Assembly (NCBI GenBank): GCA_933228895.1
Contig: OW121848.1
Span: 136,170,615 to 136,234,614 of the forward strand
DNA: 64,000 nt
Direction: 5' to 3'
Source of the DNA: Platycnemis pennipes
Lineage: Eukaryota; Arthropoda; Insecta; Odonata; Platycnemididae
Both the position numbers and the translations under genes were made by a program. Below, piece by piece: positions 47,395 to 58,300 of this stretch (positions within the stretch are counted from its first letter, which is position 1; every line of letters starts with the position of its first letter). The notes beneath the pieces were generated by a model, which searched no databases, was not told the DNA's origin, and worked only from the letters and a program-made list of their open reading frames with translations.

Positions 47395-47690
47395 GAGTTG
47401 GCGATGGATCGGCAATTGGGAAAAGGTGAGAATTTTTCAGGGAACGCAGTGAGGAAGGTGGGAAACTCGGCGTCCGCATTAGCTTGTTCTCAAGGGAAGG
47501 CGCCAATGGGTCCAGATGTCCGACGTCCCATGCGACGGACGGAGTGTTGCACTCGAGGAGCTCCTCATTCAAGTGGAGACCTGTGTACAAAACGAAAGAT
47601 ATCTTCCATAGCCGGGATTAGAAGCCGGATCCTGGATGGGACGTTGCCCCTCAAAAAGTCGGTTAGCGACGTCCTTACTTACTACGCCCT
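47395..47690 (-). mobile_element. SINE family A, nearly complete copy (minus)
   Basis: The minus strand gives GGATCCGGCTTCTAATCCCG (B-box, about 47617-47636), GATATCTTTCGTTTTGTACA, GTCTCCACTTGAATGAGGAG, CTCCGTCCGTCGCATGGGAC, CCCATTGGCGCCTTCCCTTG and AGCTAATGCGGACGCCGAGT. Confidence 0.7.
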
Positions 47691-47699
47691 CGTTCTTAT

Positions 47700-48238
47700 T
47701 TAAATATGGAGCTACACGCATGCTGTGTGCTTTTCTGTATAGAAGATCTTTCTGGGAAACCACAGGAGTCATAAGAGAAGTATCTTCACAGATAATCCCA
47801 TGCCCTGATGTGTTGATTCCGCACAATTCTCTGTGGTATTTGTGTGAGTTTACCTTTGGAGGCTTTACCAACCAGACCGAGCTTGGGGTTCATTAAATTA
47901 GATTATTAGACGAGGATGTTCATTAAATTAGATTAAAAATTAGAAAACAATTAATAAGCTCTTTTTAAAATTTGCAATATTAATGAACAGGCAAGCCTTC
48001 ATGCACATGAACGCACTGATCTAAATATGATTCCTGTTACAAATCTTTTATATCATGGCTTCAAATGGTTTTGTGATGCAGCCTATCCTCATGGAATATA
48101 TTCTTTACTTATTACAACTATGGCAGTCACATGTGTTCACATAAAGAGCTAATCTGCAGCAAAATTAATTTATCGAAGATATTATCATCATTACCGGTAA
48201 AATTAGAAAACAGTGAATAGTCCAAACTTTGTTTTAAT
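47700..48238. other. Downstream flank of FDXACB1, no gene seen
   Basis: AT-rich; a short direct repeat TTCATTAAATTAGATTA occurs at 47890 and 47919. Confidence 0.45.
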
Positions 48239-48244
48239 TTTATT
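48239..48244 (-). terminator. AATAAA polyadenylation signal of FDXACB1
   Basis: A canonical AATAAA on the minus strand starts only about five bases after the TGA stop (48252-48250). If used, the 3' UTR would be a few tens of bases long. A signal further downstream cannot be excluded. Confidence 0.6.
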
Positions 48245-48249
48245 TGAAA

Positions 48250-51200
48250 TCATTTGACACACAAACCAAGAATGTTCAACAATCCCCAGTGAAGAACTTC
48301 ACTTTGGATTCTTACTGCTGATTTTCTATGCAAAGGCCATTCATAAGAACAGTACTTCAATCTGAAACACCAAGAAGTCCGATGGCCTAGGGCCATTCTT
48401 TCAGGTGATGGGTGATAACAGTCAATCAACTCAACGTTTACAACCACATCACCCAATAGGTGCCACAGAAGGGACCAAAATTCTTTTTCTGAATAAATAC
48501 CATTGTCACATTCAGAGAAGCAGACATCAAAGGTAAATGTTGGAGGGTATAAGCTTCCTGGTACAAATTTTATCAGTTGCTTGAAGTCTGACATCTCATA
48601 CTGAATTGGTTGCTTGATTTTGGCTTGCTGGCTAATATCTTGAAAAGGATAACAGGATCCATTTTCATGCTGGATTAATACTTGACTATCTTTGGATCGA
48701 ATTTCTCTCCAGTCACTAGCTTTGAAAATCATCAATGCAACATTATCAAGGTTGACTGTACACACATCTCTCACTCCTGGCAAGCCACAAAACAAATGCC
48801 CAAGTACAAGCATTTGATCTAGGGAGACTATTTCAAAGGTCAGGTAACTGAAAATGCACTCAGAGTGAGGTAGATTGCTTGAGTCAATTGGATTCAGTAC
48901 CCTTAGTGCACAGTATCCAGGTCCACCAGCAAGCTTTGATAAGACACTTAGCACAGCAGCCATTGAACCTTCTCCAGAGAACATAACTTCAGCTCCAACT
49001 GGAGGCACGGAAAATGTATCCCCGAGACCATGAAAAACATGCCCCTTAACCAGGACCAAAGATGTGGGTATTGACAAATATTGAAATGCATAAACCAAAG
49101 AATCTCGAAGGAATGCAGGTGAGCCATCCACAGAGCATGCAGCTAAATGCATTCCATTTTTAAACTTTGAATAAAACAAACTGCAATTCCCACAAAAGGG
49201 AAATGTGACTTTAGCAGCACTAGACACATGTAAGGGCACTTTTTCATCAGCATCAATAATATTTTGAACATTAACATGCTCTATTAAATATTGCATTGCA
49301 TGAGATATTGCTACAGAAGTTATAGGACTGCTAAAATATGATGAGGAATGAACTCTGGAGCAAGTAACAGAACCAAAATGAGTGTTGATTGAATCAGGAA
49401 CAAGAAGTTCACGTAGGGATTCCACTGAAAAGGGCTCATTTCCCAATGGTAAACCCACACGATGAGGGTGGGACTTGCAAAATATGTACGTAAGGCTATC
49501 ATCTACATGAAATCCTTTTTCTCCATGTTTCCCATAGCCACTGGGAATGTAGTTTAGGTAAAGTTGGTGCTGAAAATTTTCTATTCTCTTAAGGATAAGG
49601 CCACCATGTGCAGCCATTTCAACGATTTTCCAAGTATCTCCATAAGCTCTGTGACGACGGGGCTGATCACATGGAACCCCTCCCTGGCCTTGGCATAATG
49701 TAACAACGATGCAAGACTTCTCACATTCATCAAGACAGGAGGATGCAGATGTGAAGAAGGAACGAAGCAACTCTCTATTTAGATGTATACGACTTTTGCC
49801 ACCAATATGAGGAAAATTGAAAATTATGCAGTCGTATTTATCTTCTAGGCTTTGATTTTCTTGGAGTCTTGTAGCATCTACTCCCAGGAGAATTCGAACA
49901 CCTGATAGTGGAAAGAAAAATAACTAATCACACTTCCACTAAGATATCAAATTCAATTCAATTTTGAGCACGAAAAAAACAAGGCTGTGATCAAACATCC
50001 CATAATCCCTGGTGTATAATATGAACTCAAATATAAATAAGCCGCTGATTAAATAATAGAATTCAAGTTAAAATGTTGAGAAGCACATTGATTTCTTGGC
50101 TGCATAGTCTTTTATTGATCATGAAAATTAATATTAAAATGAGTATAGACCTTGATTTCACAGTGAACAGTTTTAATAAATTAAGTAGTGTGACTGATAT
50201 ACTAAATAATCAAGGGAATACCAAATAGCAAAATGACAAATCACACAGTACACCACATATTACAATGAGTAAAATGTCATTACTTAAGTTTAAAATAAAA
50301 TACACATGGGCATTTATGGAGGGGAAACATACAGGTTCTTTACTGATCGCTATATAATATAATAATGCAACTGTTTCTTTCTTTAGGATTACTACCATGT
50401 GTGAGGTCAGGCCATGGGAGTGAAGAGAGCCATTGCATTGCCAAGCCTTAATTTAAAGGTGGGAAAAGGAACAAAATCAACTGTGGGACCCCTTGTGATC
50501 TGCATAGGAATGCAGAATTTTGCAGAGAAATCAGTTGCCTGCTTGTATGACCCATATTATACCTTGTACTGGGTGCCTCGACCTATATGTACATCACGTG
50601 TTGTCTATAGACGCAATGAGAAATTTCTGTCAGGTAAGTTAATGAAGGAATGGAAGACCCTACAGAATATATTTTCCTTGACACAGTAGAGCAGGTAGTG
50701 CACTAAAGGGGCCACAACATGGCTAAGTCAAGCAAAACTACTGAATCATGAGGTAGTAAAGATTGGAGCAGTGAAGAGAACTAATATTTCCAGTGTGAAG
50801 TGTTAATTGACATGCAACCAGCATTGAATTGATGAGGCTTAAAACACACGTTAGTATTCCAAGAGAGGGAAGGAAAATTAGTTCTTGTACAAGCTCCAAT
50901 GTAGATGTTATGCGACATTAGTTTCCATGCTCTCTATGCATATTTCTACCATGGTAGGAATCAATTTCAACTGACAATATAGAAAGACTTATCAACGAAA
51001 CTGGGTGACGAGCAGCGTTCCTTCTTCCGAGACATATCATACAAGTTTTCATCATTGCTACTGATGCAACCCACACAATTGGAACGATTTTTGGGGCAAT
51101 AGTCACATACGGATTACTTATTACGTGACACAAGCTGTAACCAATACAAAATATATCGCAGACTAATTTAGCAGAGTACAGCACCTTTTTCCTGGAGCAT

Positions 51201-51368
51201 TTCTATATTCGCCTTTCTCGGCTGTTCCTCCGGATCAGTTTCTAAGCACGTTGAAGTTATTACCGACGGTTTGTCAATGAATTCCAGCAAACTAACCGAA
51301 AATGAAAAATTGCATTCGCCGACCAACAACACTGCACGCGCTTCTTTGATAATATCTGCCAACATCAT
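48250..51368 (-). CDS. FDXACB1: FDXACB1-like protein, two coding exons (51368-51185, 49901-48250)
   Basis: Exon 1 (61 codons plus 1 nt) ends at a GTGCTG donor. Exon 2 begins after a TTTCCACTATCAG acceptor, and the split codon rejoins in frame, giving 611 residues; vertebrate FDXACB1 is of similar length. Residues 14-24 read LLVGECNFSFS, the glycine-rich SAM-binding start of the BMT5-like (DUF2431) Rossmann methyltransferase fold. It is followed by GVDATRL (68-74), FNFPHIGGKS (89-98), NREL and VTLCQGQGG (128-136), all landmarks of this family. Residues ~511-611 form a ferredoxin-fold anticodon-binding domain (YPPTFTFDV start, later VELIDCY and WCFRLKY) like the C-terminus of phenylalanyl-tRNA synthetase beta. 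Known: the yeast relative Bmt5 methylates a uridine in 25S rRNA; FDXACB1 itself is poorly characterised, so an RNA-linked role is inference. The start is the first of two adjacent ATGs; the second is equally possible. The middle (residues ~190-510) has no motif I can name. Confidence 0.93.
49902..51184 (-). other. FDXACB1 intron (1,283 bp)
   Basis: The intron has a GT donor at 51184-51183 and an AG acceptor at 49903-49902. Short open frames inside it on both strands (for example 50414-50689 plus, 50918-51184 minus) show no family resemblance and are most likely chance. I see no clear transposon. Confidence 0.85.
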
Positions 51369-52326
51369 TACACAACAACTAAAATATTAACAGGAACCTC
51401 ATTTAGTTCAGATTTCGAACGTAGCCTTTATCCAACAGAAGGCAAACATTCTGAAGTACTACTATTAGCAATAGGTACTAAAGGACTACTATCTATCGCA
51501 ACTATTTTGACGCACGCATGTCATAACACCGCACGACTTCGCAAACGTATAATCGCATTATTTAAAACTCCTGAACATACGGCTATAATTCCACATGGAA
51601 ACATGAACCGAGTATAAAATGTACCAGTAGGTATTTTACAAATATTAATTGAAGTCAGTCTCTCGTAAGAAAACATAAGAAAACACGACACGGTCGACGC
51701 GATGTTTTTGAAGATATCCAACTCACGCGCATGCGCCTTTCTGGAAACTGCGTTTTTCTCATCGGCTCCTTGGTTTCCTCAGGTAACGTGAGATCAAATG
51801 AGCATGCGCGACATCGCGGTCTTGTATCTGCATTCTGTCCTGTCTATGGGCACTGTGATGGTTGTTGATTCCGAGTGATCGTGAATGTTGCGCATTCTTG
51901 TTTCCCTGGGAAAAACATGTTTATGGCTGTAGCCTTTTGTCGCTGAATCAAGTGCATCATCGTAGCCCGTGACTGGAGCAGCGTCTGAAACTGTTGAAAA
52001 GTTGAGTTGTTGTTGTTTTGGAGACGAAGTTATGTTTCGAAAATCAAGTGATCGTCACGTTGCGAAATGAATAATTACCTTTTCGGTCTTTGAAGAAAGG
52101 TCCCTTTGTGGTTAATTATTTACATGGTGTAGGAACTTGTTACTGCTCTTGGACGTGACTGTTACATGCGCATTGCTCCTGGCATATGACATGCACTTGT
52201 GAATATTCGGTGTAGACGTGCAAAAATGTATAAATGAGAGTATAGTGGGTCGTATATACGGTCAACTAGTTAAATCTGGAAGAAACTGTATGGCGAAATT
52301 ATAGTATTTGTTCGTAATTTATAACA
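51369..52326. promoter_or_regulatory. Divergent intergenic region, probable bidirectional promoter and 5' UTRs
   Basis: The region holds NRF1-type sites near 51.73 and 51.80 kb. Upstream ATGs before the GPCPD1 start include 52226 (MYK then stop), 52031 (12 codons) and 52290 (MAKL then TAG). The open frame at 51721-51521 minus has no recognisable family and may be chance. No TATA box is obvious for either gene. Confidence 0.5.
51727..51736. promoter_or_regulatory. NRF1-type palindrome between FDXACB1 and GPCPD1
   Basis: GCGCATGCGC is an exact core of the nuclear respiratory factor 1 (insect Erect wing) site. A second partial match, GCATGCGC, lies at 51802-51809. Both sit between the divergent start codons in the most CpG-rich part of the 960-bp spacer. 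Sequence match only; occupancy is inference. Confidence 0.5.
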
Positions 52327-55300
52327 ATGGCGAAAAGAGACTGGAAATTTCGGGTAAGGTGTAATGCAGGAGTTGGTGAAACTGTGTGTGTTGTGGGCAA
52401 TTGTGAGGAACTTGGTAGCTGGAAAAATCGAAATGCTGTCATTCTCACGAAGGAAATATGTTCTGGGGAGGAAGAGTGAGTCTCGGTTTTCTGGTCGTGC
52501 GTTAAATCTGCTTTTTGTCATGCTAATATGTGTTTTCTCTCCGTAGCAATATATGGTCATGTGTGGTGAGCATTCCTGCGGTCGATGTTGAGTACCGGTA
52601 TTTTATTTGCGTCATTATCGAGCCATTTGGTGATATGCTTGAAAGGCAGAGTATTGTTCGACAATGGGAAACCAGTTTTCAGCCTCGCACAATTTTACGC
52701 AAAGGTAATGAAATGGTTAAAAATATACTCTTAAATAATGCGTCCACTGCGACGTTTTGTTCATTTAACTTGGTTCGGAAAAGCCTTCTCATGACTTCAA
52801 GAAATGTGGTCGTTTAAGGTTTGGTTGTAATGGTCAGTGCATTACGATCTCACCTTAATATGTTACTGCAGTCTACTCTTCCCTGCCATCGTCTTCCTTT
52901 CCCTGCTGTCGTACCCCTAAAGCTTCACTCTTGGATCTCCTTGTTTTCCAGTGATCATTACGATAAGCAGCGTGTTTCCGTTGTATATATCCGTACACAC
53001 GTTAATTTAGTCATACCTTTTTATGGTATGGGTGTGCTATCATATTTGGATATTTTGCGGTTCAGGAATTCTTTTCTGGGTGGTTGTTCATGAAACGTTT
53101 TTTCTGAGCAGAAGTTGCCCTCATTGAGCCAGCTGATGTTTTTTACCGTACTAGTAACTTAGCTGACGTGAATTGCTAATCGTTTAAAATACGTATTTAA
53201 GCTAAGCAATTAAGGTAAATGAGGGAGTAATTGACCATGCACCAGTAGTTGACCATTTAGGATATAAACTGTCAAAATAAGCCTTACGCTGGTTCAAATA
53301 TTGTAAAAATAGCGGGAAAGTACACTCCTGCCATTTGGCTGTAAAAAACCAAAACACGGTGCACATGGGTGGCATGTAGAATTAAGGTGGCTGACAATCA
53401 GTATTCATGTACAGTGCTGTTGCCTTATTTTGAAGTTTTCTAACACCATTTGCTAAGGAGCCTTTGTGGATGAGGCTGATTTAAAGTGTCAAGTACCTTC
53501 ATATTTCAATATAGTTATTTACCTTTGATATAGGGATGTTTGATATTAATAAAAAGTTGTTTATCATCTGTTTACTATTATCTGGAAGTCAGCTATGGGG
53601 GTGGTCAAATTCTGAATCAGAAATGTACAAATTTTCAGTAATTGACCGAGATGGTCAACTACTCACTGATTCCTTCCTCTCTTTAAACTCATCATAATTG
53701 ACATATTTGTAATGTTTATAGCATACCAAAACGTTGTATATAATTATTTGTGTAACAGATTAGGTTTTACTAATAGATGACCAGGGGTCAACTACTAGAT
53801 TTTTGGGCTGTCAACTTCTGAATCTATTTTATTTTAAATATTGCAGCTTAACTATGCCTACTATTAAAGGCCAGTTTTGTTGTTACACAGAGGCGACGAT
53901 GAAGGGATTCATCCATGATGTGAGGAAAAACAACTCACCAGTCCATACAGCAGCAAAGAAATATGGTGTACCAAGAATCACACTATACAAAGTGGAAGGG
54001 AAGTCACCAATTGAAAGAAAAATGGGACCCAATACCATTCTAAGTCCTGAAGAAGAAAGTATTCTAGCTGATTAGGTGTTAAAAATGGCAGAAGCAAGGT
54101 TTCCAGTAACTGTGAAGCAACTTCAAAACAGTGTTCAGCGTCTGATGACAGACCTTGGTAGAGACAATCCCTTTCATGACAACCGTCCAGGGAGGACATG
54201 GATCCAAGGCTTTTTGCGGAGAAATAGCAATATATCTCAACGAATAAGCCAAAACCTAACAGTATCTTGGCATAGGTGACACACGAAAATATTTCTCGTT
54301 GGCTTGCGGAAGTAGAAGATTATTTGAAAACAAATGATTGCTTCCAAGTATTGATGGACCCCTCACAAATTTTTAATCATGATGAAACTGCATTCTTCCT
54401 TAATCCAAAAGGGAATAAAGTTCTTGCAAGAAAAGGAGATAAGACAATATATCAACAAGTTAATTCAGATGACAAGGAATGCCTCACAGTGATTCTTACT
54501 GGCAATGCCAATGGTAGTGTTGTAACTCCTTTAGTAGTCTATAAGTATGAGCGTCTACCTCCTGAAATATCACTTCCATTTCCCTCCTGATTGGGCCTTT
54601 GGAAAAAGTGATTCAGGGTGGATGAACTCTGAATTATTTTATGAATTCATAGCAAACTTCTTCCACCCTTGGTTAAAAGACAATAATATAAAACTTCCTG
54701 TTTTATTATTTGTTAATGATCATGTTTCTCATTTGAGTTTGCATACAAGTCAGTTCTGTGAAAAAAATGGTATCATATAGGTAGTTTTACATCCTAATTC
54801 TACACAAATACCAAAGCCAATGGATGTTGCAGTGTTTTGAACTCTAAAAGAAAATTGGAAGCAACATGTCCATAAGTGGCGTATCAACCATTTAGATGAC
54901 CCCATCTTGAAAAAAAAAAGATTTGCTAAACAGCTGAAAGAGGTAGTGGATGAGCGTGTTACTCACTCTGTGTTAGCTAGTGGTTCCGGTAAATGTGGAC
55001 TCCATCACTTGGATCTGATGGTACCTAGGGTTCCAGGACATAATGATTGCAATGTCAGACCAAAGAACACTGTGCAGAATGATGACTTCTGTGCACGCTT
55101 GAACCATTTCAAGCAGGGATTACAATTTCTGAATGAGAGTATGGGGAAAGAAAAATTGGACTTATTCGAGCAATCTACAGGTAATTGAGAAAAGGAACTT
55201 TCTGACCAATCACTCTTTATGCTGTGGAAGAAAACTAAGTTAGAACTAAATAGCCTTATGACTCATCTGAACCAACTGCTTCAATTGACAATACCACCCC

Positions 55301-58300
55301 TAAAGAGAATGCAGCTACAACTATCTCCAGACCAATGGACATATCAATGGGAAGAGATTCAACTGAGCAATCTCCTGCAAGAAGCACGCTCTTAGTTGGA
55401 GGCAATGAAAATACCACCATCTCAGGACCATCAAATGTACAGTTTCCCATGGTTGAATGTAATGAAGACACTGCCATCACAATGCCATCAAATACAATTG
55501 TCGAAGGCAAAGAAGATACTGCCATCCCAGGATCTTCTAGTGCACAGTCTCCCATGGTTGAAGGAAATGAAAACACTGCCACCCCAGGGCTATCAAATGT
55601 ACCATCTCCATTTAAAAAATATGTGTTCAGTCCACCTGTAGGCAAGAAAAAGCCACCGAAGAAAATGCCAAAGGAAAGATTACCCGCTATAGTGTCTGGG
55701 GAACTTGGCAAAAAGTATTTTGAAAACAAAATAAAGAAAAAGAATGAGATGGAAAGACTTAAAAGAGAAAGAGTGGCTGAAAGGGAAAGAAAAAAAGAAG
55801 AGAAAATGAAAGAGAATGAGAAGAAAAAAAGAAGGAAAGTGATAAGCTGAAGGCTAAGAAACAGAAACGTTATGAAGAGTCTGATTCAGAATCGTCTATT
55901 TCCATTCCTGATCTGAGTGATGGTGAAGGTTCTGACTGGAACAAAGAATTTTTGGAAGAGGATGATATGGATTGTCTGGAAAAGGAAGAGTTTGTGATAG
56001 TTGAATATGAGGGGAGCTATTTTCCAGGAAAAATAGTGGAAGTTGTGAGTGATGGTTAGGAGATAGCCACTATGGTTAAGAGTGGCCATTCTTCATACCG
56101 GTGGCCTGTTAAGAAAGATAAGCTTTACTACACAATGGGCCAGATAAAAAGGAAAATCCATCTTACAAAATTGTGTTCTCACCGTGGGTCATACGTTATT
56201 CCAGTTATGAATTTTTACTCGTAATTTTGTATTTAAGAAAATGTTGTCACTTTTTTGCAGTTAGTTCAAAAATAATGTGTCATCAATAGCTAATTAATAC
56301 CATAAAACTGGAGAAAAATAACAAATATTGTCTTTGGTATTTATTTTCCCTCCATGGACATATGGTCAACCACTGAAACAATGCATGGTCAAATACTAGA
56401 AAAAAATATTTTTGGACGGTCAATTACTAACATAAAATAGTCCTTTTTTAAAAAAGCCACACGCACTAGACCGAGTGGTACTTTTAAAATATTGATTGAC
56501 TGTGTGGTAGTAGAGAGTATGGTAAGTAATTTGAGGTGTTAAAACCATATAATTGGCAAATAATTATCAAGGTATGAAAGATTTACGATTTAAAAATCCT
56601 TAAGGGGTCAATTACTGGTACCATTACCTTACCACTATAAGTGAACCAATGACAGGTAGTTAATGATTTATACCTTGTCTTCCTAGCATTGGGAAAAATT
56701 AATTAGAGAAATATTTGAGATTGTTTAGTTGCCGTATAAATCCGTTCCGTGAGACCCTGTATGCAACGTTAAAAACGGTGGTTTAGATTCATATTCTGTC
56801 TATGGATTTAATTGTCTGGCCCTCTCCACTCATTGTTTTTTTTAGGTTCTCGTAGTGAGTACGAGGAATGAGAGTTCGTTAATTGGGAGTATTTTTTGTT
56901 AACATTTCGGTAAAGTTTCATCAGTAATGTTATTGACTTTACCTCCTACAATTTTTTGTAGAAATGGAGGTGGCCACGGCATACTTGAAGGAAGGAAATA
57001 AAAGTGACATGCGTGTATAGTGGAAGTTGAGATTGCTGAAAACAGTAGTTGGTGTTCCGTATTTAACATCGTATTCTTGCTCCTTGAAAACTGGAAAATA
57101 CCGAGTGAAAGAGCATCTGTCTTGCAGTAATCTTGCCTACTTTTGTCCTTGCCAATCCCATCAGTTACGCCGGTTTACATATACTGGAGTGTTATTAAAG
57201 TTTTAATAGCCGCCAAGGTTTGTAGTAGTAGAAGTATGAGGGAAATCTGTACCTAACTGTGCTAGTTAATATTTGTGGGTACGGACTTTCAGGAGCTGAG
57301 AATGCGATGGATATTCAAAGTCAACTCCCACAGCCTCCCCAGCAAAGCTGTGAGTTTTGTATTAGAATGCTTTTTTCCCCTCTTTTTGGCTCCCCTGCCA
57401 TTGCCCTCAAATCTTAGAATTAATGCTGTTAGTTTCATTAGCTGTTAGGTTTTAAACTGAAGGGGGGGTATACATTCCTTTGCAAAAATGGTGCAACGTA
57501 CTCATATATTTCTGGTGTAAAGGCCTGGTTACACGATACATTAACCCGTACGAGTTAATGTGTAAATGAATGAATGCGTGAACAGAAAATAGAACCTGTT
57601 CTATTTGGTTCATGCATTCGCACAAGTTGAGCAGAAACCATTCACGCAAATGTACATGAACCCGTACATGTTAATGTATCGTGTAACCAGGCCTTAATAC
57701 TTACGCCACTGTGGGTTTTGCTGGTCACCATTTGATATTGAGCTAGCTTTCAAGTTTTGCCATGGGCTTGCTGCACATGGGAGTTCAACCACCAAAGTAT
57801 TCAACTTGATGTTATCCCCATATAAAAGCTACCCCAGCATCAGGACCTGCTGTGAAAGCCTTGAATCATTGGTCTTCTTATAGTCTCTCTTCAATCAAAT
57901 TTTCTTTTTTCTCTTATTCGTTAATCAGCATTTTAAAAATCATATATATAAACGTTGCCCATTAACTACAGATTTTATTATTGCTTTGACATTGGTTTTT
58001 GTGCAGTTCCTTTGCTTTGCTTGACAAAATTCTTTAATGCTGAGAATAGTACTTAGAGTAGTATAGCTACGCATGCTTCAGATTGGAATCCCATGCTATT
58101 TTCAGAACGAAATCTGTTTGCTCATTGCTCTCTTAATGTTTGGGAAACAATTTTTACTCTTAATGTTGAATTTCTGCCATCTAACTTGAGTTTTAAACAA
58201 TGTGAGGCATAATTTAAATTTACTTCACCTTTTTTTTACAATTTTTAAGTTTACCACTTTTACTTCAAAGGCATCGAAATTATTTTTTATCAATTGAGAG

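Larger units (their letters stand above)
53213..56629 (+). mobile_element. pogo/Tigger-like DNA transposon, full length but inactivated
   Basis: The element begins AGGTAA, ends TTACCT and is flanked by TA on both sides (53211-53212 and 56630-56631), the target duplication of the Tc1/mariner-pogo superfamily. The 24-bp ends share the outer 6 bases and an inner AGTAATTGACC. It is inserted in sense orientation in GPCPD1 intron 2. Multiple copies of a GGTCAAYTACT-like motif lie near both ends in either orientation. The body encodes a broken transposase. Confidence 0.87.

Noticed and set aside
50414..50689. 91-codon frame inside the FDXACB1 intron as a nested gene
   Set aside because: No family signature, and it lies on the opposite strand within a well-defined intron.
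55256..55729. 157-codon minus-strand frame
   Set aside because: Antisense of the repetitive transposase C-terminal region.
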